DNA of 6,544 nucleotides from Eubacteriales bacterium (GTDB lineage: Bacteria; Bacillota; Clostridia; Oscillospirales; Oscillospiraceae). Within the stretch, counting starts at the first letter, position 1. Each line of letters starts with the position of its first letter. Of the stretch, positions 1-6,339 are shown piece by piece. The stretch lies in the NCBI GenBank assembly GCA_030528965.1, contig JAUMXS010000070.1:1-6544 (forward strand), written 5' to 3'. The position numbers and the translations under genes are program-made. The notes beneath the pieces are model-generated. The model had not been told where the DNA came from and searched no databases. It was given only the letters and a program-made list of their open reading frames with translations.

Positions 1-285
1 ATCGTGGTCGGCAAGGCAGACAAGGCACTTTCCGTCCCTGCCGATGCCGTCGAACGCAACGACCGCATCCTCATCCGCAGCGAAGACGGCAGTACCGACG
101 AGGGCGCCCCCGAGGGCTATGTCTATACACAGGTCGAAACAGGTGTCTCCGACGGCGACTGGGTGGAGATCCTCTCCGGTCTCGAGGAGGGCGATGAGAT
201 CGCCTATATCCCGGCCAGCGCTGCCGGTACCAATCTCTTTGAGCTTGCCATGAATGGCGGTATGTACATGGGAGGCGGTTACTGA
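1..285 (+). CDS. HlyD/MacA-family (YknX-like) transporter adaptor subunit, C-terminal end only
   Basis: This is the last 94 residues of a gene that begins before the window; the frame is open from base 1. The fragment matches the C-terminal beta-rich, membrane-proximal part of periplasmic or extracytoplasmic adaptor proteins: a VPADAV strand, then GYVYTQVETGVSDGDWVEI, then SGLEEGDEIAY, the usual end of the HlyD_D23/RND-adaptor fold. It finishes with a Gly/Met-rich tail (NGGMYMGGGY), probably flexible. Adaptors of this family dock on the extracellular domain of a MacB-type permease. Its stop codon TGA (283-285) shares its last base with the ATG of the next gene, so ATPase and adaptor are translationally coupled, and the downstream genes fit the family exactly. 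The lipoyl and coiled-coil hairpin regions lie outside the window. Family assignment is firm; the substrate cannot be told. Confidence 0.85.
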   Translation: MVVGKADKALSVPADAVERNDRILIRSEDGSTDEGAPEGYVYTQVETGVSDGDWVEILSGLEEGDEIAYIPASAAGTNLFELAMNGGMYMGGGY

Positions 286-1010
286 TGCCGCCCCTCATCG
301 AGTTCCGCTCCGTCTGTAAATTCTATCAGATGGGTGACACCGAGGTCCGCGCCGCCGACCATATTTCTCTCTCCATCGATGAGGGAGAATTTGTCGCTAT
401 CGTCGGCAAATCCGGCTCCGGTAAATCCACCTGCATGAATATCATCGGCTGTCTCGACGTACCCAGTTCCGGGACCTATCTGCTTGACGGCCGCGACGTG
501 GGCCATATGGACAAAAACGAACTTGCCGTCATCCGCAACGAAAAGCTCGGCTTCATCTTCCAGCAGTATAATCTGCTCCCCCGGCTCTCTCTGCTTGACA
601 ACGTTGCCGTTCCGCTCATGTACGCCGGCTTTTCCCGCCGGGAACGCCGCGAGATTGCCCGGCGCATGCTCGAAACCGTCGGCCTCGGCGATAAGCTCGG
701 GAATCTGCCCTCTCAGCTCTCCGGCGGCCAGCAGCAGCGCGTTTCCATCGCGCGGGCGCTCGCGAACAACCCTTCCGTCATTCTCGCCGATGAGCCCACC
801 GGCGCGCTTGACTCCAAAACCGGCCGGGAAGTCCTCGCTCTTCTCCACAAACTCCATGACGATGGCAATACCATTGTCCTCATTACGCATGACAATTCCA
901 TCGCCGCCACCGCCGAACGCATCATCCGGCTGGAGGACGGACATGTCGTCTATGACGGCCCCGCCCATACCGCCGACGCAGGTATTCACGAAGGAGGCGC
1001 CGGCTCATGA
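285..1010 (+). CDS. ABC transporter ATP-binding protein, MacB/LolD/YknY type
   Basis: A cytoplasmic ATPase of 241 residues that powers the permease encoded next. All nucleotide-binding motifs are intact: Walker A GKSGSGKST (41-49), Q-loop at FQQYN (Q93 or Q94), signature LSGGQQQ (145-151), Walker B VILADEP with catalytic E170 (165-171), D-loop GALD (173-176) and switch histidine H202 in LITHD. The sequence around Q-loop and signature is typical of type VII ABC ATPases (LolD, MacB N-terminus, FtsE, Bacillus subtilis YknY), and length is normal for a stand-alone ATPase. The start at 285 is supported by GGGAGG at 270-275, nine bases upstream, and by the one-base overlap with the adaptor stop. 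The stop overlaps the permease start (ATGA at 1007-1010). The C-terminal ~30 residues (GPAHTADAGIHEGGAGS end) are family-variable. No missing residues; function as ATPase is sure, the cargo unknown. Confidence 0.95.
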   Translation: MPPLIEFRSVCKFYQMGDTEVRAADHISLSIDEGEFVAIVGKSGSGKSTCMNIIGCLDVPSSGTYLLDGRDVGHMDKNELAVIRNEKLGFIFQQYNLLPRLSLLDNVAVPLMYAGFSRRERREIARRMLETVGLGDKLGNLPSQLSGGQQQRVSIARALANNPSVILADEPTGALDSKTGREVLALLHKLHDDGNTIVLITHDNSIAATAERIIRLEDGHVVYDGPAHTADAGIHEGGAGS

Positions 1011-2203
1011 AAATTTCCGAATGCTTTGTCCTTGCCCTCCAGAATATCCGGACGAGCAAAATGCGCTCTTTCCTCACCATGCTCGGCATCATCATCGGTA
1101 TCGCCTCTGTCATGGTCATTATCGGCCTCGGCAACGGCATGGAAGCCTATATGACCGACCAGTTCGCCGTCATTGGCTCGAACACCCTCGTTGTTCAGAT
1201 CACCGGGCAGGGTTCGTCCCGTACCCTCGATCCGGATCAGATGTACGAGATCGTTGCCTCCGATCCCGTCAACTTCATAGACGTCAGTCCCACCGTCACG
1301 CTGTACGGTACCGTCAAACTCGACCGGGATACCCTCGATGCCACCTCCGTCACCGGCGTCGGTGAGGACTACTTTTCCATCAAATCCTATGAACTGCGCG
1401 AAGGCCGCGGTCTGCACTATATGGACATTCAGGAACGCCGTCAGGTCTGCGTTATCGGCAGTTATGTGGCCGATGAATGGTTCGACGGCATCGCTCTCGG
1501 CGAAACCATCCGCATCCGCGGCGCCATCTTTACAGTCATCGGTGTTCTGGAGGCCGAGGAGGATAAGCCCTATGAGGGCGGCATCGACGACGCCATTTAT
1601 CTCCCCTACAGCACGGCCGCCCGTCTGTCCGGTTCCGGCCGCGTTTCCAGCTATACCGTCACCATCGTCTCCGAGGAATATGCCGACCGATCCAAAACCG
1701 CCCTCGAAAATGCCCTGTTTGATCATTTCCGCTCCGACGATGCCTATGCCGTCGTCAGCATGACCCAGATCCTCGACATCATGACCCAGATGCTGAACGT
1801 CATGATCACCGTCCTCGCCATCATCGCCGGTATCTCCCTCGTTGTCGGCGGCGTCGGCATCATGAACATCATGCTCGTCTCCGTCTCGGAACGGACCCGT
1901 GAGATCGGCATCCGCAAAGCCCTCGGCGCCAAGGAACGCTATATCCTTTCGCAGTTCGTCATCGAGGCCGCCGTCACAAGCGCCATCGGCGGCGCCTTCG
2001 GCATCGCGTTCGGTTATCTTATGTCCTCCATCGCCACATCCCTTATTATCCGCATCCTTGAGGTGTCCCTTACCGTCACCCCGACGGCCGGTTCCATCGC
2101 GCTCGCTTTCGGCGCTTCCGCCGCCATCGGCGTTATCTTCGGTTTCCTTCCCGCGCGCAAAGCCGCTCACCTCAATCCCATCGACGCTTTGCGTTACGAA
2201 TAA
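1007..2203 (+). CDS. MacB/YknZ-type ABC transporter permease (FtsX-like, MacB_PCD domain)
   Basis: A 398-residue inner-membrane permease with the four-helix type VII topology. A short cytoplasmic N-terminal helix (ALQNIRTSKMRSFLTMLGI) precedes TM1 (about 20-42). A large extracytoplasmic domain (about 45-260) follows, then TM2 (about 265-290), a coupling segment ERTREIGIRKALGA (295-308) that contacts the ATPase, TM3 (about 318-345), TM4 (about 362-383) and the family-typical end PARKAAHLNPIDALRYE. Length is close to B. subtilis YknZ, and unlike E. coli MacB there is no fused ATPase. Just before TM2 a heptad-spaced MTQIL/MTQML pair is visible, encoded by an 11-bp direct repeat (1760-1770, 1781-1791); it sits where MacB has its stalk helix. 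Start chosen for AAGGAGG at 991-997 and the ATGA overlap with the ATPase gene. Known relatives export peptides or toxins, or act mechanically on envelope substrates; here the substrate is unknown. Confidence 0.95.
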   Translation: MKISECFVLALQNIRTSKMRSFLTMLGIIIGIASVMVIIGLGNGMEAYMTDQFAVIGSNTLVVQITGQGSSRTLDPDQMYEIVASDPVNFIDVSPTVTLYGTVKLDRDTLDATSVTGVGEDYFSIKSYELREGRGLHYMDIQERRQVCVIGSYVADEWFDGIALGETIRIRGAIFTVIGVLEAEEDKPYEGGIDDAIYLPYSTAARLSGSGRVSSYTVTIVSEEYADRSKTALENALFDHFRSDDAYAVVSMTQILDIMTQMLNVMITVLAIIAGISLVVGGVGIMNIMLVSVSERTREIGIRKALGAKERYILSQFVIEAAVTSAIGGAFGIAFGYLMSSIATSLIIRILEVSLTVTPTAGSIALAFGASAAIGVIFGFLPARKAAHLNPIDALRYE

Positions 2204-2204
2204 C

Positions 2205-2210
2205 AGGAGG
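2205..2210 (+). promoter_or_regulatory. Ribosome binding site that fixes the start of the SLH gene
   Basis: AGGAGG lies directly after the permease stop (TAA 2201-2203) and eight bases before the ATG at 2219. A second in-frame ATG at 2231 (residue 5, MKK) looks like a classical signal-peptide start but is 20 bases from this site, too far for normal initiation. The first ATG is therefore preferred. The strong site also suggests that this gene is translated efficiently in its own right instead of by coupling alone. Confidence 0.75.
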
Positions 2211-2218
2211 CTTTTGCC

Positions 2219-4567
2219 ATGTTCTTCCGTATGAAAAAAATCACCGCCCTGCTGCTCGTTCTGTGTCTCCTTACTGCAGCAGTCCCGCAGGCCGGCGCTT
2301 TTTCCGATATCACCAATCCCGATATCGCCCTCGCCGCCGCCTCGCTCCAGAGTCTCGGCATTGCACAGGGTACCTCCGATACGACCTACAGTCCCAACAC
2401 ACCGCTCACCCGCGCCCAGTTCTGCACCTTTGCCGTCCGCGCTCTCGGTATGGAGGATTCCGCGCCGTCCTACGGTTACCGGATGCTCTTTTCCGACGTC
2501 AAGCCCGGGGCATGGTATACGGGCTATGTGAACCTTGCCTATTCCGCCGGTCTCGTTCAGGGTTACGGCAACGGTCTGTTCGGCCCCAACGACGGAGTCA
2601 CCTATGCACAGGTGGTCACCATCATCCTGCGTCTGCTCGGCTATACAAGCGCCGAGATCGGCCGGGTCTGGCCCGGCGATTATGTGCGCTTCGCTCAGGA
2701 ACTCGACCTTTCCAAAGGCGTGACACTTCAGGCCAACGATCCCATTACCCGCGGCGGTGCCGCCCTGCTCCTCTATAACGCCATGCGCACCATCCCCCGC
2801 GGCAGTTCCGGGATCTATGCCCTGTCTATGCCGGATGTACGCTCTTCCGTCACGGCTATCCTCCTCGATAACGAAAACCAGCGTGCCAACGGTGAAGAAA
2901 AACTCATGGCCTGCGTCATCGGCGCTTCCGCCTCTCTGGAATACTTTGAGCAGGATACCCTCGCCCCCGATGAGCTTCTCGGCTGTTACGGGACTCTCCT
3001 GCTGAACGCCGCCGGAGAAAGCATCGGCTTTATCCCCGAAAGCCGGGAGTTTGAGGACTGCACCATAGACTCCGCCCGCGCCTCCGGCATCGCCGACGAC
3101 CGCGGCCGCGTCCATCGCATCACCGGCAGCGCCTCCGTCATCTGTGACGGCAGCGTGTACCCCTACAGCACTACCGGCTATGTCCATGTGAACGCCAACG
3201 AGGGCAAACAGGCCCGCATTTTCTATAACGACAACGGCAGCGTCCTCTGCGTGTATATCGCCTCCGGCCCCGCCGCCTCCGATACGGAAGTGATCGTCGC
3301 GGAGACCCATACCACCGCCGGTGAACTGGAACGCCGCCTCGGTCTGGGCAGCCGGAACTATTCCATCCTGAAAAACGGCGCACCGGCCGACAGCGCCGAC
3401 CTCGCTCAGTATGATGTCGCCTATTACGACGCGGCTGCCGGAACGCTCTGCGTCTCCGATCGCCGCATCACCGGATATATCGAGGCCGCCAGTCCCTCTG
3501 TGGACGCCGCCACCTCTGTCACCATCGCCGGCTGTACCCTGAAGGTTCTGGAATCCGCCTGGGATTCCCTCGGCGATTTCGGGCTCGGAAGCCACGTCAC
3601 GCTGCTGCTCACCGATGATCTGCAGGTCGCGGCGGCCTATCCCACGAGGACCGTCTCCGCCGATATGATCGGCATCCTGTCCGCTGACGGCCGTTCCGTC
3701 ACTCTCGCAGGGAGCGGACTTACCCTCTCCGCCAAAGAGATCGACGCCGCCGAAAAACTTCGCGGATCCCTCGTTTCCGTCACCGTTTCCACAAATTCCC
3801 GCCTGACCTGTGCCTCCCCGAAGTCCGACAGCTTCTCCGGCACGCTCGATACCGTCAAGGCGACGCTCGGAAGCCGGGAACTCGCCCCCGGCTGCATCAT
3901 CTACGAATGGACCGGCACGGAGACCAATCCCTCTTACGTCTACAGTCTGGAGGGCACGGCCGGTACATATTCCCGCGACTTTGACGCCCTGCTCTGGACA
4001 AAAACCCTCTCCTCCGCGTACATTGATTACTGTCATATAAACAGCGCCGGCCAGATCGATGTGCTCCTGCTTTGTGATGCAACGGGCAACTGCTATGAAT
4101 ACGGCGACCTCAAGCTCTACACGGGTTCTTCCGGCGTCAATTTCGGTACTGCGACCCTGCCCGCCTTCAACGATGCCGTTTCCATCACGAACTCCGTCTC
4201 GCCCGCCGGCAGCGCAAAATATCTCTGCGCCATCCCCAACGTGCGCGCCGGCTATACCGGCATCTCTCTCGGCGGCAGCGGAAACGGCTATGCCCGCGTC
4301 TCCGCCTCCGCGCGCCTGTATTCCGCCAAGATCTCCGCTTCGGATATCTTCCAGAACTCCGACGACGACTGGTTCATTACCCTGAAGGGCTATGAAGTCC
4401 CCGTCAGCGAACGTGTCGAAGTCCTGATCGAACGTACCGACGGCTGGATGTCCGGCGAAAACGGCCTGCTGGCTGCCTATTCCTCCAGCGACAGCATCAC
4501 CGTCTACTATGACCGCAGCTTCGATACCGGCGCACAGATCCGTCTCATCGTTCTGGGCACGGACTGA
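2219..4567 (+). CDS. Secreted S-layer homology (SLH) domain protein
   Basis: A 782-residue exported protein, last gene of the transporter operon. Residues 1-27 form a Sec signal peptide: positive start (MFFRMKK), hydrophobic core, and AGA before the probable cleavage between A27 and F28. Three tandem SLH repeats follow, at about 28-80, 91-141 and 150-190. SLH triplets in Gram-positive-type bacteria bind pyruvylated secondary cell-wall polymer. The TRAE-like binding motif reads TRAQ in repeat 1, TYAQ in repeat 2 and TRGG in repeat 3, so only repeats 1 and 3 keep the arginine. Residues about 200-782 are beta-strand-like, rich in Ser, Ala, Gly, Thr and Asp, without any enzyme motif I recognise; a segment around 395-475 (YDVAYYDAA, RITGYIEAASP, LGSHVTLLLTDD) resembles modules I associate with other clostridial SLH proteins, from memory only. 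The mature protein has 14 cysteines. No C-terminal membrane anchor or sortase signal is seen. Cell-wall location is likely; role unknown. Confidence 0.9.
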   Translation: MFFRMKKITALLLVLCLLTAAVPQAGAFSDITNPDIALAAASLQSLGIAQGTSDTTYSPNTPLTRAQFCTFAVRALGMEDSAPSYGYRMLFSDVKPGAWYTGYVNLAYSAGLVQGYGNGLFGPNDGVTYAQVVTIILRLLGYTSAEIGRVWPGDYVRFAQELDLSKGVTLQANDPITRGGAALLLYNAMRTIPRGSSGIYALSMPDVRSSVTAILLDNENQRANGEEKLMACVIGASASLEYFEQDTLAPDELLGCYGTLLLNAAGESIGFIPESREFEDCTIDSARASGIADDRGRVHRITGSASVICDGSVYPYSTTGYVHVNANEGKQARIFYNDNGSVLCVYIASGPAASDTEVIVAETHTTAGELERRLGLGSRNYSILKNGAPADSADLAQYDVAYYDAAAGTLCVSDRRITGYIEAASPSVDAATSVTIAGCTLKVLESAWDSLGDFGLGSHVTLLLTDDLQVAAAYPTRTVSADMIGILSADGRSVTLAGSGLTLSAKEIDAAEKLRGSLVSVTVSTNSRLTCASPKSDSFSGTLDTVKATLGSRELAPGCIIYEWTGTETNPSYVYSLEGTAGTYSRDFDALLWTKTLSSAYIDYCHINSAGQIDVLLLCDATGNCYEYGDLKLYTGSSGVNFGTATLPAFNDAVSITNSVSPAGSAKYLCAIPNVRAGYTGISLGGSGNGYARVSASARLYSAKISASDIFQNSDDDWFITLKGYEVPVSERVEVLIERTDGWMSGENGLLAAYSSSDSITVYYDRSFDTGAQIRLIVLGTD
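2300..2788 (+). other. Three tandem SLH repeats in the SLH protein
   Basis: The encoded residues 28-190 hold three copies of the SLH pattern: an FSD or WPGD opening, a helix with aromatic and Ala residues, a GLVQGYGNGLFGPN-type or GIAQGTSDTTYSPN-type turn, and a closing helix beginning at the TRAE position. Repeat 3 is the most diverged: its turn is replaced by KGVTLQANDPITRGG. The block begins immediately after the predicted signal-peptide cleavage site, so the anchor is at the mature N-terminus and the rest of the protein would project outward. Confidence 0.85.
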
Positions 4568-4626
4568 TCTTTTCCCCTGTTTCGGGCAGCAGCCCCGCCT
4601 GGCGCAAAGATTAACGGAAAAACAAC

Positions 4627-4668
4627 AAAAAAGTATCCTGCTCCCTTCGGGGAACAGGATACTTTTTT
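4627..4668. terminator. Bidirectional rho-independent terminator between convergent operons
   Basis: Arms 4627-4640 and 4655-4668 are perfect 14-bp inverted complements. Each begins or ends with a six-base A/T run, so both strands carry a GC-containing stem followed by six T residues. Inside, after a single C/A mismatch, T4642-A4653 and CCC/GGG pair around a TTCG loop (4646-4649); in the + transcript this is a C(UUCG)G tetraloop, known to be very stable. The hairpin starts 59 bases after the SLH gene stop and lies 14 bases beyond the aroQ stop on the other strand, as expected for a terminator shared by two converging transcripts. The remaining intergenic bases, 4568-4626, show nothing further I can support. 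Confidence 0.93.
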
Positions 4669-4682
4669 ATGAAAAAACAGGT

Positions 4683-5111
4683 CTATCGTCTTTCCGCCAG
4701 GATCCGCATCGCTTCCGTATACCCTGCGAAGCCCTTGCCCTTGACGGTGGCAATACAGGCCTGCCGGATATACGACACCCGCCGGAATTCTTCCCGCTCG
4801 TCCGGATCCGAAATGTGCACCTCCACAGTCGGAATCCCGACCGCCTTCACTGCATCCAGGATCGCTATGCTTGTGTGCGTGTAGGCCGCCGGGTTGATAA
4901 CGATACCGTCCGCCGTCCCGTAGGCGCCCTGAATGGCGTCCACAAGCGCGCCCTCATGGTTCGACTGGAAAAATTCCGCTTCCACGCCCAATTCTGCCGC
5001 ATCCTTCCGCAGCTGCGCAAGAAGGTCTTCGTAGGTCGCTTTTCCGTAGATCTCCGGTTCACGCAGACCCAGCAGATTCAGATTCGGTCCGTTAATCACC
5101 AGAATTTTCAT
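4683..5111 (-). CDS. aroQ: Type II 3-dehydroquinate dehydratase
   Basis: A 142-residue cytoplasmic enzyme, normal length for the dodecameric type II family, that dehydrates 3-dehydroquinate to 3-dehydroshikimate (third step of the shikimate pathway). The N-terminus MKILVINGPNLNLLGLREPE is diagnostic, with catalytic-loop R17 and catalytic base Y22 (EIYG). Next come NHEG (51-54), VINPAAYTHTS with N73 and H79, and VEVHIS with the catalytic histidine H99, followed by REEFRR (106-111), whose first arginine contacts substrate. The C-terminus KGKGFAGYTEAMRIL is typical of clostridial forms. The ATG at 5109-5111 lies inside the end of aroE-aroK (20-nt overlap) and has GGGAGG six bases upstream. It is the last gene of the aromatic amino acid operon and ends 14 bases before the terminator. 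All catalytic residues are present, so I expect an active enzyme. Confidence 0.96.
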   Translation of the reverse strand: MKILVINGPNLNLLGLREPEIYGKATYEDLLAQLRKDAAELGVEAEFFQSNHEGALVDAIQGAYGTADGIVINPAAYTHTSIAILDAVKAVGIPTVEVHISDPDEREEFRRVSYIRQACIATVKGKGFAGYTEAMRILAERR

Positions 5112-6339
5112 CCATGTCCTCCCGTATCGCCCGGGCCGCCGCCTGCGGCGCCCCGCTGTTTTTCACCCTCACGTCCCGAAACCGTTCATACATCGGTTTT
5201 CGTTCCGCGTACATCTCTCCCAGATCGCCCGCCAGCGACAGCGGCCGGCCTTTGCGGCTGAGCTTCGACAATTCCCGTTCCAGATGGTATATACGTCCGT
5301 TTCGGCGCAGCGGCTCGAGATTGCGTTCATCCTTCACCACGCCGCCGCCCGTCACGATAATACGTCCGCTGCCGTTCCCGGCCTCCCGTACAGCTTCCCG
5401 TTCCAGCGCGCGGAAATATTCTTCGCCCTCTGCTTCGAAGATCTCCGGAATACTCCGGCCCTCTTTGCGTACGATCTCCGCGTCCGTGTCAAAAAGCTCC
5501 CGGCCGGTCATCTTTTTCAGAAGCCGTCCGATATGGCTTTTTCCGCTGCCCGGCATCCCGACCAGCACGATATTCATCATCCTGCTCCGGATCTCCCGCA
5601 GGACCGCCTCGATGCGCTCCTTTGGGATCGCCTCACCCGTAAAAATCTCATCCGCCGCCGCGGCCTGCGCCACCAGCATCGGAAGCCCGTCGCTCCGGCG
5701 CAGCCCCAGTTCCTCCGCACGCAGCAGAAACCGCGTGCGGCAGGGATTGTAAATCAGGTCCATGACTCCCTCACAGTGAGGAAACTCCGCCGGATCCGCC
5801 GGAAGCCCCTCCGGGTGAGGATACATGCCCACGGGCGTGGCATTTATCAGGATCTCCGCGTCCGCATGGACAGACAGATTCTCATAATTGTCCTGCCCGT
5901 TCCGGGAAATGACCCGCACTTCACGCGCTCCCGCGCGCTTTGCGAGATAACAGCAGGTGCGTGACGCGCCGCCCGAGCCAAACACCAAAACCTTTCGGTC
6001 CGAAAGCTCGATCCCCGCGCGCTCCAGAGCATACTGCAGTCCGTATGCATCCGTATTATGTCCGTACAGTTTCCCGTCAGAGCCGCGATGCAGCGTATTG
6101 ACCGCGCCGATCTCCCGCGCCGCATCCGACAGCTCGCTGCAGTATTCCATCACAGCCAGCTTATACGGAATCGTCACGTTCAGACCATTGTACCGCTCCT
6201 CCTGCAGAAAGGCGGCCAGTTCCTCCGGTTCCAGCTCGATGTGCCGGTAGTCCTCCACACCGAAAAGGCCGTGGATAAGCGAGGAATAACTGTGTCCAAG
6301 CTTACGGCCGATCAGGCCGTAACTCCCCGCGCCGCTCAT
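5092..6339 (-). CDS. aroE-aroK: Bifunctional shikimate dehydrogenase-shikimate kinase (AroE-AroK fusion)
   Basis: A 415-residue fusion of two consecutive pathway enzymes. AroE part (about 1-250) reduces 3-dehydroshikimate with NADPH: GHSYS shikimate-binding turn (15-19), NVTIPYK with catalytic K60, N81 in GAVNT, NTDAYG with catalytic D97, NADP loop GSGGAS (121-126), R146 after the second strand fitting NADP preference, NATPVGM (166-172), DLIYNP (194-199) and DGLPMLVAQ with Q225. AroK part (about 255-415) phosphorylates shikimate with ATP: Walker A GMPGSGKS (261-268), DTD (284-286), FRALE with R310, GGG (331-333), lid GRPLS (364-368) and ERKPMYE (379-385). The linker is a few residues only. 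I start at 6339: ATG there overlaps the pheA stop as ATGA and gives the usual short AroE lead to YGLIG. An in-frame ATG at 6378 would add 13 unlike residues and a 43-nt overlap. Both halves look active. Confidence 0.93.
   Translation of the reverse strand: MSGAGSYGLIGRKLGHSYSSLIHGLFGVEDYRHIELEPEELAAFLQEERYNGLNVTIPYKLAVMEYCSELSDAAREIGAVNTLHRGSDGKLYGHNTDAYGLQYALERAGIELSDRKVLVFGSGGASRTCCYLAKRAGAREVRVISRNGQDNYENLSVHADAEILINATPVGMYPHPEGLPADPAEFPHCEGVMDLIYNPCRTRFLLRAEELGLRRSDGLPMLVAQAAAADEIFTGEAIPKERIEAVLREIRSRMMNIVLVGMPGSGKSHIGRLLKKMTGRELFDTDAEIVRKEGRSIPEIFEAEGEEYFRALEREAVREAGNGSGRIIVTGGGVVKDERNLEPLRRNGRIYHLERELSKLSRKGRPLSLAGDLGEMYAERKPMYERFRDVRVKNSGAPQAAARAIREDMDENSGD
5118..5123 (-). promoter_or_regulatory. 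aroQ ribosome binding site inside the 3' end of aroE-aroK
   Basis: Read on the - strand, GGGAGG ends six bases before the aroQ ATG. The site is part of the codons for the last residues of the upstream fusion protein, so ribosomes finishing aroE-aroK cover it. This is a normal arrangement for coupled translation. It decides the aroQ start together with the invariant MKILVINGPN opening. Confidence 0.75.
5575..5588 (-). promoter_or_regulatory. Possible internal ribosome binding site and start codons for a separate AroK
   Basis: At the junction of the two enzyme domains the - strand reads GGAG (5588-5585), then CAGG, then two adjacent ATG codons (5580-5578 and 5577-5575). GGAG is seven bases from the second ATG, good initiation spacing. 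Starting there gives MNIVLVGMPGSGKS, which is just how free-standing shikimate kinases begin. This may let the cell make AroK alone as well as the fusion, or it may be a relic of two formerly separate genes. It is inferred from position only. Confidence 0.4.

Noticed and set aside
279..989. A 236-codon open frame on the - strand over the ABC ATPase gene
   Set aside because: Same in-register antisense effect; the + strand carries an ATPase with every motif intact.
484..1365. A 293-codon + strand frame in another phase over the ATPase and permease genes
   Set aside because: Ser/Pro-rich out-of-frame translation bridging two real, overlapping genes.
2231..2233. ATG at 2231 as the start of the SLH gene
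   Set aside because: MKKITALLL is a plausible signal-peptide start, but the AGGAGG is 20 bases away, while the ATG at 2219 is at ideal spacing. The mature protein would be the same either way.
3550..3568. Seven-base inverted repeat GGAATCC/GGATTCC with a five-base spacer inside the SLH gene
   Set aside because: It lies within a conserved-looking coding segment, has no T run and no partner copies; likely chance.
986..4036. A 1016-codon open frame on the - strand, antisense to the permease and SLH genes
   Set aside because: Its codons lie in the same triplet register as the two + genes, so it stays open simply because those genes avoid TTA, CTA and TCA codons. Its translation is Gly/Asp/Ala-rich with no domain, whereas the + frames encode recognised families.
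4583..4596. Small GGGC/GCCC hairpin just after the SLH stop codon
   Set aside because: Only four base pairs and no T run; the strong terminator lies about 30 bases further on.
4509..5261. A 250-codon + strand frame crossing the SLH gene end, the terminator and aroQ
   Set aside because: It runs through a strong terminator and is antisense to aroQ, which has all its catalytic residues; the translation is Arg/Pro-rich and family-less.
5114..5964. Long + strand frames opposite aroE-aroK (5114-5752 and 5284-5964)
   Set aside because: Shadows of a clearly recognised - strand bifunctional enzyme; low-complexity Ser/Arg composition and no credible ribosome binding site.
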